Below are positions 38,921-49,394 of a DNA stretch of 64,000 nt, piece by piece. The notes below the pieces were generated by a model, which saw only the letters and a list, made by a program, of their open reading frames with translations, had not been told where the DNA came from and ran no database searches. Origin of the DNA: Symsagittifera roscoffensis (lineage: Eukaryota > Xenacoelomorpha > Acoela > Convolutidae); the NCBI RefSeq assembly GCF_963678635.1, contig NC_087062.1:49262552-49326551 (forward strand), written 5' to 3'. Every line of letters starts with the position of its first letter. The stretch's first letter is position 1. Both the position numbers and the translations under genes were made by a program.

Positions 38921-40870
38921 CTAATCAGTTGTATCTGTTATGTTGCCACAGACAATCATTTTCAGGTGTGGAAATTCACATAGAGCATCATGGCACTTTT
39001 GTTTGAATAAATTGTAATCTAGTTCTGTCTCTTTCACTTGGATGCCCTTCATAAGTTGAAAGACGTGTTTCCGTTCTGCAGAGCTTTTGAAGCACCAAAA
39101 AAAGAAACCCACGGCCCATGGTTGATTAGTGTACAAATACATCGATTGAACTTCAGTTGAGTTAAGTATTCTTAACTGTTCAGACAAACTTTTATCCGTA
39201 TGCGATACATGGAAAGTTTTGTAAGACTTGTCTTTCAGACTAACTAACATAAAACAAAAACCATGATCAGTTTCGGGTACAATAAAATGTCGAGTTAAAT
39301 ATTGTGGTGTTTCAATTTCTGTTGGTCCCGATGCACTACTTTCACTTCTTTGAAGGGCTTGGAAAAAGTTGAAAAGTCTTTCCTCGATAAGGTTGCGTTT
39401 TTGTAGAATGTGACGTATGGCATTTAAAGTTTCTATTTTGTTGCCAACAAAGTATAGATGTCTGAGGAAACACACTCTGCTAACAATTACGTATAACTGT
39501 GAAATAAGCCATAAGGAAAACTTTTTTTCGCTCTGTGAAATGGCAGTTGCGAGCAAACGAAAGGTGTCCCCCATAAGCTTGTGGATTGTCATCGCAACAT
39601 AATTAACCAAAGGAAATTGTGTTCGTCTTAAAGAATCACCATTAAAACTCAAAATGTGCCCAGGAGAGATCTTAACACTTAATTTCCTCCAACTCAGGTA
39701 CTCTCGACTGTGCATTGTTTCGCCGTTGATTAAATCCATATCTGGTGCAACAAAAACCTCCACTAATTTATCTGTAAGAGTGGTATAATCCACGATACAA
39801 ATTTGCCCCTGATGCATTCCACAAATATTTCGCGTACATCTCATAATGCAATCAGGGTAAAATAAAATCCACTCATAGTCCGTCACAATTTTGTTTAAAT
39901 GGGATGTGCCCTGTTAATAGAAAAGACATTTTTTTTTCAATTTCAAAAAATGCGCTCAGCGTTTCAAAAATTAACATGCTAGTATCAGTAGGTTTTTAAC
40001 AGCAATGATTTTTAACGTGATCTTCCAACAAGTAGCTTCAACAAGATCATAAGGTAATTTATTATTAATTTTTTTTATTTTGATTAGCTAAATACTCGGT
40101 GGTTCTTACTTGTTGCGATGCCCGCTTCCATAGATGAGAATTTTTTGGGGAAATTTCGTCAACACTAACTATCTTTTTGTATGGAACCCCTGAGTTGTAA
40201 ATGTTCTGACAATGACTTTCGAATGACTCTTTTTCCGCAATACGTTTTCCGAAAACTTTCATTATCATTGGCTCCTCAATGTCGTTCCAAGTTGATACGA
40301 AGCAACAATTGTCTCCAATTATTTCTACACATCGTTCTATTTCAAACTCTTGCAATGGTCGTCGCTCTATTAAACGCAACAGCTCCTGGCCAGCGGGGTC
40401 TACCATTCTAACAAAGTTGTTCAAGAAGTGGAAATTTGAGGTGAACAAAAACGAACAAGCCTCGAATATGTTGTACCCAGTTATGTTGGGTAATTGACAG
40501 CAATCTCCATTGGCAATTACAGCAACACCACCGAACATCTCATCGCGGCCTTTCAATCTTCGAAGAATAATGTCAATTGTATTCCACGTTTCTGCGCTTA
40601 TCAGACTTATTTCTTCGATGAACAAAACCTGTAGGCGCTCTAACAAAGTCTTTCTTTCAATGTCTCTGTTCAGTTTCAGTAATGCTTGATTAGCTGAAGA
40701 CGTTGAATCAAGTTTGTTCACGCCTAATTTGAACAACTTATGCAAATGTTCCCCATTCAGTTTATCTGCACGTAGTGACGGAAGAGATGTTAAAAAAGAA
40801 ACGAATCCGTTGCAAAGGGTGTACGCTAGGATCAAACCACTCACGAAAGTTTTACCTGTTCCAGGTCGTC
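38921..40870 (-). other. PIF1-like helicase exons
   Basis: Two exons, 40870-40110 and 39910-38921, are joined by a strong donor (CAA|GTAAGA) and acceptor (TTAACAG|GGC), phase 0. They contain Walker A (RPGTGKTFVSG), Walker B-like FIEEISLIS, GDCCQLP, and near the end HKLMGDTF and QLYVIVSRVCFLRHL, the expected order for superfamily 1B PIF1-like helicases of Helitrons. Walker B has EE where DE is usual. The stop TAG lies at 38921-38923, immediately beside palindromic micro-element copy 3. Confidence 0.88.
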
Positions 40871-43800
40871 CTGAAGAAAAAATAAGGATGCTAAAATCTA
40901 AGAATTTATAACTTCGTATATTTGAAATAATGCAGTTTAAAAATGTTTCTGTTCTTTCCTAACTTCGGGATAAAGTATCAATATTAACACTTTTCAACAT
41001 AAGTATGAACAGAAACGAAAAACAAAAAAAAAACAGATTTAACAAAAAGTTGTACCCAAAATAATTTGATGTTTGTTGTATGTAGCTGTCTGTTGACTGA
41101 ACTTCTGTCGCAAGAACTTGATGACACGTCGCAGAACAATCTTTTGCTCACGGAAAGAGCACATCATTTGGCCAGGACCAGATTGAAAATCAGGGAACCA
41201 GTAGCTAGAAACTGAGTTTAAATCTAGCGGCAAATTTGGGATATTCAACTGACGGACTCTTTCGAACAATCTCAGTTGGCTTTGCGCACAAAAATCCTCA
41301 ACAGATAGCATAACCCTACTATGCATGGATTGAATAAGAACGAGAGGTGGTTCAACGTAATCATTAGACTCTATGTTTAGCAGCGCACAGAAGGCTTCTT
41401 TTGCGGAAAGTATTTTACTCGAAAAAGTCAAAACGCCTCCTGGTTGGAAACGGAGGTCTTTCATTATATAAATTTTCAAAAGTTTAAGTAAGTCATCTTC
41501 ATGATAAGTGTCTTTTTCGTCGAGCAAATCAGAATATACAAAACTATCGATAAGACGAGAGGAGGAAAAAAGATCAAGCTCAGTATGAAAACATCCAAAT
41601 CGAAGCAGGAAAGAAACAAGAAAATTAATTGTGTTCCTTGGAGAAACGGTTCGAAAAACGATTTCCGGTAACAAACTGTTAAAATCATTTTTAGCTGTGT
41701 AAAAATAAACTTGTGACGAAGACAAGGTACTTAACAATTCCATTTTTCTAACGTTATCTAGATGAAAATGTTCACCTTGAGGTACGTGTAAAAATTCTCG
41801 AACGACGTTAACTCCCAGAGGCCGAATATAAACAAAATGACCACAGCAATCTACCCACGGATAAAGCTCTTTTTTTTCCGCCATAGCAAACAATTTTTTT
41901 CCTGATTCTGATTTTTTGTCCCGTTGAAAACATTTAAAATAAATTTCAACATTACTTATTACAAGTAATTCTGGAGGACGCAAACTAAAACTTGTCATAT
42001 TGTCGATGCACTCATTTGAATTGAGAAAGTCAGTCTGGAGTTGTTTTTGATTATAAGTGATTTGTTTATGAACCGGATAGTTCTTTATATGATTGCGGAA
42101 ATTGAATGAGTTAATTTTATTATCGAAGTATGAAACAAAGTCTGCAATTGTTCGGAAACGATCCATCAATTTCACTTTTCTCAACTCTGCTGGTAGATTC
42201 TGTATGTGGATAAAAATCATATTTGTGAAAACATATGGCAACCCTAGCAACCAAAAAACAGATTCCGTTATTGAGAGCATTTGACATCTTATGTTTTCTG
42301 TTTGACGTTGCGTTTTTCTTTCATGTTCAATGAGAAATTTAACTGATGCTAAATGTTTATTTTGAATGCCATCATCACGCAATCTAAAATGCTTTCCATC
42401 TTTTCCACTTGTTATTCTAGCATCTGAATGTTCTTCAGGTTTTGCACTATAATGAGTCAAGTAAAAACTAGAAAATTGGCTTGTAGTTTTCAGTAAAGTT
42501 AAACTTGATTGAGTAATAGCAAAAAGTTTCGCATTTGTGGGAAGCATGTGTTCGCCTGCGGAGGCTGCATACATGTATTTTTCACAGTTTAATGGCTCTT
42601 TGATTTGGAAAGCATTCACTTCATTCATTTCTCCTAATCCTAACTTAACAAGTAAATTTTGTGCGAATTCCGGATATTGCTGTTTAATTTCCATTATCCA
42701 ATGACAGTGAGAAGCGGGGTATGGTGGAGTACGACAAACTTTGTTTCCTTCAAGATCTTTTCGTTTCATACATCTGAAACCCCCCTTTTGACAAGAATGC
42801 GTATGTATTTTCAGGCAGTTCTCAACTAGATCGTCAAAATTTAAATTGTTGACTAAGTCAGAAGAAGATTGCAACAACTCAAAAAAAGCATTAAAGATAT
42901 TTTTCTCAGAGCATTGGATGTTTTCGGAGCTGAATGTGTTTGGTTCAACCCAAATCAAAATGTGATAATGTGGTAAGTTTCCAGCTGTTGTTTGAAACTC
43001 TGCCCTACCCCATATTTTTCTAACTTTTCCCACTAAATTTTCTCTAGAGTTCAACAGCAAGTCTATCAAGTATTTGACACTTCTGCTCCAACATCTTACA
43101 ATCGTGGACATATACGTTTTTTTAGCTTCAACTTTTATTTCTTGATCACAGTCTGAGTAAAATTTCTCGATAGCCTCGATGATTGGAGCAACGCCTGGAT
43201 GTGTTTTTTGATTACATGTGATTGTCAAAAACAATGAAACCATTTCAGTTGAAATTGCCGATGCAAGTTCTTTTACGCGACAGTTTGTATCATTCAATTC
43301 AAATGAAAGTTTTTTGAATAATTTTGTTGATGTGTTATTGATTTTCAAAGAAGAAAGTCCTCTCTCAAAAAAATCGTTAGTGTGTTTGCCCATCAAATTA
43401 AGATTTATTATGCAATCAGCCATGTATTGAATATATCTTTGATGCGACGATGTTGACAGAGAAATATCAGTTAAACGAACTCTGAAGTTCTCAAGAAGAC
43501 CAGCGAAACCGTATTTTTTACAAAATTTATCACTGTCATAAAGAAAATAAGGAATTGCACCAGGACATGTGCCGTCTGGTAACTGATGGTAAAAAATTGA
43601 TGGGAAAAGTAGTGCTTCTGGTTGTAATAATGAAATTGATGAACAACTATTTGTCGCGACTAAACACTGGAAAAAACGTTTTTGTTTGAGATTACTGGTC
43701 AATTGAGTGTGTGGTCTATGAAGAACGGTTAAATAAGTGTTAAAGAGCAGTTCTACTGGCGCATTTTTGAGATCGTCACTTTTTTTCTCATTTTCTACAC

Positions 43801-46800
43801 CAAGAAACGGCGCACCTGCATCGACATCAATATGAGAAACATCTGAAATAGTTTCAGATGAGGTGGGACCAAAAAAAAACGACTTCTCGATATCGTGATC
43901 AGAAAAATTGGCCGGTACAACAGTTTCATCTTCATCAGGACAGTTTTCTGAAAGTGGAATTTTTTCAATTACTTCTTTTTTCAGCGAATCATCGATATCT
44001 ATTTGTCCAAAATGATTTTTACAAAATGAAAAATAACACTGCAAAATAGGGCATCTCCATCTCGATTTTTTTTTTGCAGCTCCTAATACAGCAAGTGTAT
44101 TTTGTAGATGGAAAATCTGAGCACAACGGGACAGTATGCAGCAAACATTTTACTTGTCTTTGACCACTGAAAAAATTTATTGTTCCCACAGACGGGCATG
44201 CAATCCTGGAAAACACTTGCAAACGTGTTTTTGTCTTTTGCGCAAACACTAGCGGATTAAAAGTGTCAAGAAAACTAGTAGTAGTTTTAGAAATGTCTAC
44301 TATGGTTGCAATTTTTGATGGAAGATATTTAAAGAACACAATTGATGTCAAAGTTTTTTCAATTGCTGTGAGTTGAAAATCATCTTGAAATTGCGACGGA
44401 CAATTTTTTATAGATTTTCGATTTGAAACAACCAAAATGATATTTGCATTCAGTTTATAATGATCTTTATTCTTGTCACCCGTTATTAGCATCCAATCGT
44501 CAAAAAACTTGGAAATTTTTTGCCAGAAAAGATAAAAGCTATCGTTTGACGAAATTTCAAACGCGCTAAGAAAGTTATCAATGCAACTATTGAGATTTTT
44601 ACCATTTTTGATGGAATTAATCAAGTGAAGAACGGAGATTTTGTGATCTGTAATATTTTGAATCGCTGATTCGAATACTTCTGTTACATTCGATATCACA
44701 TATAAAAACGAACATAAAAACTTGTAAACTTGAAATTTTTTATTATTTCCTATAGTCACAACTACGGATGCCTTTGACGTGTATGTTGGAATTTGAAGAT
44801 TCGAATGTGAAAAAAAATCTGAAAAATCCGATGAAGTAGAATCCAATGAATCTTTAATCAGTTTACTGAGGCGTAGAGGAATGTATGTTGAACTCTTCAC
44901 ACACTCATCAAACTGCTCCTCCGATGGCAGAAATTGTGGAGAGAAGAATGATTGTAACAGATCGTCCTTCATATGAAATTCACTAGCAATTGCCCCCATT
45001 GTTTCAGTTGAATCCAACCGATTTTTGAGAAACAAAGACTCCAAACAGGGTAAAACTGTGTCACTTTTGACATTCAGATTTCTGTTGTTATGGAGATTGA
45101 TGGAACCGACGCCGTTCATGCCGCCTTTTGACAGAGACATCGTCCAAGTTGTAGAAAATGGGCCAACTTTGGTGGGAGTTGCTCCCCTGAGAGACGTATT
45201 AACAGGAGCCAGTCTATCAGCATAGGTATGGGAAATGTTGCCGGCTGTTGGGTGCCTAGCTACATGATTCAAAAACAAGTCAGAACCAGCTTTATGCAAT
45301 TCACATGTACAGATCCATAAACCTTGCTCATCGATTGCAATAGCTGGTTGTACATTGAACGGCAAATACTTTGGTGCAAAATCAAAAAAGTCGGGACGTA
45401 TACATTTCAATTTTTTTTTCCAATTTGCAGAAAAAGAAACAAATGAATTATCTAAATAATTCAAAAAATGAAAGAATTCAACACGACCTGTATTTTCTAT
45501 GAACTCCGCACTACCACAAAAACATCTAACCGTCGGGAAAGCAAATTTATTCATTGCTTCTATATATTCCAATGAACCATATGAGGAAATTAACAGCTCG
45601 AACTTTTTTAATTGATGTGTTATGTCAATGAACAAGGTTTCGGCAAGTAAATCATTGCTGGCTTTGAAAAAACCGGGCCATGATGCTTTAAACGACAGTG
45701 GCATTTTTTCAAAAAAATTCTTGGAATTGGTAGATAAGGTGGTAACAAAAATAGTCAACATTACAGCAGGCCAAGCATTTTTCCAAAAAACAGTCTTGCT
45801 GGTAAGATAGCTATTACATTGAGAACAGACAACAAAACTTGAGCCAACTAATTTGTTTCCAAATTTCCTTTTATAAACATATTCAAGATCCAAGGTAGAA
45901 AAAAGTAAAGGATACCAATATGTGGCAACTCGCGAGCATTTCATGCACTTCTGGAGGTCATTTCTACTATTTGAACCGAAATTGTCTACGTCAACACCTG
46001 AACACCGTGACTTTTTTGCCGGACTGCAAAACTCGTTTTCAGAGGGTAATTTTGTGGCTGATGGAAGATGATCTTTGCAATCTGATGAATCTAATTGCTG
46101 TGAACTGCTCTGCAAAAATCTAAGCGTTGAACGCAGAGTTTTTGCAGTTTGCAGTTTATTACTAGATTCCACATCAAAATTCTTTTTATTCTCGAGACAT
46201 GATGCATATGATACAACATGATTTCTGTCCTCGAAAAAGTTTTCCCCGGTTAAAATGAGCCCTTCGTCTTTTAACAGATTTGCTTCTGAACTACCGTGAA
46301 AAAATCTAAGCGTTGGACGCAGAGTTTTTTCACAGCGTAGTTCAAGAACAGGTTCCCAGTGAGTGCCATCACATTGCAAAAAAAAAACAGGAGCATCAGA
46401 ATCCACAAAATTATCGTAAATTACCCAATGTTTGTACTGCAAAGCGTAAACAGCTATTTTAGCATCAACTAATGATGTAAACGCTGCAATTTCAAGATCC
46501 CCTCCCCATGAACCATTTTTCCTCATTTTTGAATTTCTCAAATATTGAATCCTATCCGAGCTCATTGCTTCACAGTATGCGCTATAGTGTGTTGATGTCA
46601 ATGGACTATGATCAAAATAATCACAAATTTTAGATCTAAGTATTTCTGAAAATTTTTGAGATCCTGTTACAAGAAAACTCAAAGAACCGAACAGACAGTT
46701 GCCATCACGGAAAATGGAAGCCGTTTTCGCAGGCACCGAATCAGCAATGGAACAGGAGAGAGACTGAATGTTACAGTTAGCGAACCAGGATATCTGTAAC

Positions 46801-47708
46801 GAAGCGGCTACTGACATGAGATACAAAATAGACGGGAAAACTTGAATGGATCGGTTGTTTTCCAGTATCCTCTTGAGCCAGAAATGATCGGCATTCTCCT
46901 ACAAACATATCAAAAATAATTGTAAATGCAATTGAGTCGCACAATACAAGTGATAATCTTTGAGAGCTCAAAAACAGTTTTAATTAACAAATAAAAAAAC
47001 CTTGTCAAAACTTCATATTGCAAAACTTTTACCGCTAATGTGCCTGGATTGGTATGTTCCATCTCAGCTTGACCGGTATTTCTTAGATCTGAACAATCTC
47101 CATTAGAAACGTTTCCGCAGCTCTAAGTATAAAATATATTTTATTAGTGTTTTAAGAATTTCTGTTTATTTTAACGAAGATTTTGTTATAATTTCTAAAT
47201 GTTATTATTTTTAATTTTTTTTTTACCTGTGAACACCCTAAATCGATTCTTTCCACCTCATTTTTGTCCTCATTTGTCATGTTTGAACATTTTCCACTAG
47301 GATTAAGTTCGCTGTTCTAAACAAGAGTTATCGAAAAACATTAAAATGGTGTTATTTATTATGCATATATAATGACTAACTTTTTAAAAATAGTCTCTAA
47401 GAAAAGAAAAATATGTTCAATCAAAGTCTTTGAAGTCTTTGGACCAACTCACTCTTGTGTACGTTTAAAAGAAAGAAACCATAAACCCTTGGCATTGCGA
47501 TAAACAATAAAAAACGTTTTTGATTTTTCTGAAAAAGTGTTTGAAATTGTTCGCATCCTTTGAACATATCAATTTTGACACTTACCTCTTCAACGGTTTG
47601 GAGATTCTCATTTAACAAATGTTGCTCGCAGAATTGAGACGAAAGAGGTATGAAAAGTTGGCATTTTCCACAAACATTTAACTTTCGCCGTTTCCTTTTT
47701 GGCGCCAT
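38921..47708 (-). CDS. Helentron-type transposase: zinc finger, OTU protease, HUH Rep, PIF1-like helicase
   Basis: Proposed exons are 47708-47586, 47316-47227, 47122-47033, 46898-41056, 40870-40110 and 39910-38921, about 2,630 codons. Each junction keeps the frame, but exon 4 changes frame at an A10 run (44066-44075). The start, MAPKRKRRKL, carries a nuclear-localisation-like basic run. Family knowledge: Rep nicks and rejoins DNA at element ends, and the helicase unwinds for rolling-circle transposition. Domain order is a C2CH zinc finger, OTU protease (DGNC and HWEP catalytic blocks), cysteine-rich segments, Rep (FLTITCNQ and HYH), and helicase with Walker A GRPGTGKT formed across the fifth intron, FIEEISLI, ANGDCCQLP, HKLMGDTF and QLYVIVSRV. 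Two palindromic micro-elements lie in frame after the OTU domain. Strong call for family; splice sites are inferred by eye. Confidence 0.88.
41056..44044 (-). other. HUH Rep nuclease region
   Basis: Motif 1 is FLTITCNQKTHPGV, matching the Helitron pattern FxTxTCNP. Motif 2 is LPHYHILIWVE with the HxH metal site. The Helitron-specific cysteine/histidine stretch HTHSCQKGGFRC follows. Motif 3 is probably CEKYMYAA with two tyrosines, though the usual longer Tyr-Tyr spacing is not obvious. The N-terminal end is cysteine-rich (CYFSFCKNHFG) and continues a zinc-binding-like pattern from the preceding frame. The region ends in HQIIL, just before the Walker A motif in the next exon. Confidence 0.85.
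44066..44075 (-). other. A10 homopolymer where the coding frame changes
   Basis: The OTU-side frame and the Rep-side frame overlap by 26 nt (44019-44044) and meet at this run of ten A (minus strand). With nine A the two frames would be continuous through CKKKSRWRCP, joining two halves of a cysteine-rich, zinc-finger-like stretch. No splice sites fit here. It may be a sequencing or assembly error, a real one-base mutation, or slippage during expression. Confidence 0.7.
46111..46146 (+). repeat. Palindromic micro-element, copy 4, inside coding sequence
   Basis: Core TCTAAGCGTTGAACGCAGAG between perfect 8-nt arms TGCAAAAA and TTTTTGCA. It is read through on the minus strand as AKTLRSTLRFLQ within the OTU-Rep-helicase protein, without breaking the frame. 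Confidence 0.9.
46250..46640 (-). other. C-terminal part of the OTU domain and first linker
   Basis: The OTU domain as a whole runs from about residue 155 to 290 of the composite protein. The catalytic Cys is in IFRDGNCLF (codons near 46690-46710) and the catalytic His in GTHWEPV (near 46360). OTU proteases cleave ubiquitin-like conjugates. In a transposon, the role could be processing of its own polyprotein or interference with host ubiquitin signalling; neither is shown by the sequence. The linker carries palindromic micro-element copy 5. Confidence 0.75.
46291..46340 (+). repeat. Palindromic micro-element, copy 5, inside coding sequence
   Basis: Core TCTAAGCGTTGGACGCAGAG between perfect 9-nt arms GTGAAAAAA and TTTTTTCAC, with further partial pairing of CTAC and GTAG outside. 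It is read through as CEKTLRPTLRFFHG just after the OTU domain, in frame. Confidence 0.9.
47033..47708 (-). other. Exons 1-3 of the transposase gene: NLS, zinc finger, duplicated 90-nt exons
   Basis: Exon 1 (47708-47586, 41 codons) has PKRKRRK and a C-x2-C-x10-C-x2-H zinc-finger pattern, ending at the strong donor GAG|GTAAGT. Exons 2 (47316-47227) and 3 (47122-47033) are each exactly 90 nt, phase 0 at both ends, and resemble each other (SGKCSNMTNEDKNEVER against NGDCSDLRNTGQAEMEH). This looks like an exon duplication. Either could be skipped without changing frame. Confidence 0.75.
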
Positions 47709-47789
47709 TCAAATTTTAGGTCGATCGCGAAAACTCTGAAAATAATCAAAGATTGTTGCGCCGATCAGCAAAGTTGCTAATTCATCTAT

Positions 47790-47819
47790 CGAAATCTAAG
47801 CGTTGAACGCAGAGTTTCG
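47790..47819 (+). repeat. Palindromic micro-element, copy 6
   Basis: Core TCTAAGCGTTGAACGCAGAG between arms CGAAA and TTTCG. It is intergenic, between the start of the OTU-Rep-helicase gene (47708) and the end of the SGNH gene (47983). Confidence 0.88.
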
Positions 47820-47982
47820 TAAAATTTTGAGCAAAAATGCATTACTTTCTACAAATTTAAATAACTTTGATGATAAGTTTGGATTGTTAATTGACGACAG
47901 ATAACTTGCAACTTAACAAAATTATAATTAAGGTGCACTTTAGAACCACGTATCTTCAATATTTACATTGAGCTATGATTAT

Positions 47983-48958
47983 TTACAGTTTATTCGGCAT
48001 TTTGTTTATAATAACGCGAAAACATTTAGAATACACTTCCTCAGAGTAATGCACATTGTCACCTGCCCTCAGAGATGAAGCATTAAGTTTAACATCCCTT
48101 GGGAATGCGATGAAGCGCTGCCCATATTTTTTCAAAATTTGTTCATTGAAACAAGCTATAGTTGATTTTGATACTTCTCTAGGAAAAACTTTAATAAATC
48201 CAACTTCGATTTGTTTTCCTTCCAAAACATTCACCAAATTGTTCATACAACTCATCGCCTCGCTGACCGATATTGGTGAACTATTATACTTTAGGTGATA
48301 ACTCAGATCGTTTCCACCAACACAAAGCAGTACTTTGAATGTCAATGATGGGCTTTTTCAACAGTTGGAGTAGAAACTTTTATGATTTTCCACTTTGATG
48401 TTCTGTTTAAAAATCCATATTTAAAAAAAATATTATTTTTACCATTGTGATAGGACTCAATTGTTTTTCTATTTTAGATATAAAATTTATCTGATTTGAA
48501 AATCTTCAAATACAGCAACGTTTCACAGCAAGAAGTATCAACATTTTTTTTCTTCGGAAAATCAATTTTTTATCTCAATATCAATCTTGAAAAATGAACT
48601 GCAGAATTTTAGGAGCTAAAGATTTAAAACAGTCAACTAAAAACCTATACTTTAAATTGTTTAATTTGTAGTTATCGGAAGCCCATCACTGATTAGAGGG
48701 TTCATCCTCGCGATTTCCTCAATATAATTTCCCCATTGCCAAAGTTTCATTCCTGGGACTCCAAAGAAACGATAACAATCTTGATGAGCTGGATACATGT
48801 GCTCAAAAGTTTTAACTGCCCTCTCCATATGATTTATATGGCTATCGCCAAAAATGAGAACCCTAAAGAAATTATTTGATTAAAAAATTCAAAAATTGCC
48901 AACCAAATGAAATCAATGAAACTAACGGGGTGACGCCAACTCGATTAAATGTATTCAT
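47983..48958 (-). CDS. SGNH-fold (GDSL-type) hydrolase, three exons
   Basis: Proposed exons are 48958-48927, 48862-48690 and 48332-47983, giving 184 aa. All junctions preserve frame (CC|GTTAGT to TTTAG|G; ATCA|GTGATG to CAAAG|TA). Block I is VLIFGDSHINHM with the nucleophile Ser; block II glycine is in FGVPGMK; block III is LLCVGGNDLS; block V is GDNVHYSEE with the Asp-x-x-His pair. All four hallmark blocks are thus present and correctly ordered. The family comprises esterases, acetylhydrolases and related enzymes; substrate cannot be predicted. It lies upstream of the transposase gene on the same strand, so it appears to travel with the element. SGNH/esterase domains are known in some LINE proteins; I am not aware of it as a standard Helitron component. 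Confidence 0.8.
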
Positions 48959-49394
48959 AATTATCTTGATGAACTGAAATTAGAAAATCTCTAAAAAAAA
49001 TTAAAGCTATACACATTTTTACATTATACACATGTTAAAGAAGTTACGCTTTACAAGATATGCACGTTTGCGATTTACACATTTTAAACATTATGACATA
49101 TAACACTGGTTGAACTCTTTTGTATATTTAAAAGTTATCATATTGAAATTTCCAAACAACTTTTCTTTAAGTAATTAACTTTGTAAAACCTGAATTTTTT
49201 CATAAAATTTTCAAGCCAGTTTTAGTCACTCTTTGGATGTTTTGAAACAAAATAAAAGAATTATTATTGATTGCAAAATTTTATCATCAGCAACAACCGA
49301 ATTACTACGTGATTAATTATAAAACATTATACTAGGAACATGACGATTCAATTAAAGATGACAGAATGGAAATAATTCTCCGTCGAAGTCAACA

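Noticed and set aside
36586-47819. CRISPR-like array made from the repeated core
   Set aside because: Spacing is irregular from about 190 bp to more than 7 kb, the flanks are inverted repeats, and the setting is eukaryotic.
38921-48958. AP endonuclease domain expected in some Helentrons
   Set aside because: No matching motif was seen in any frame of the large unit.
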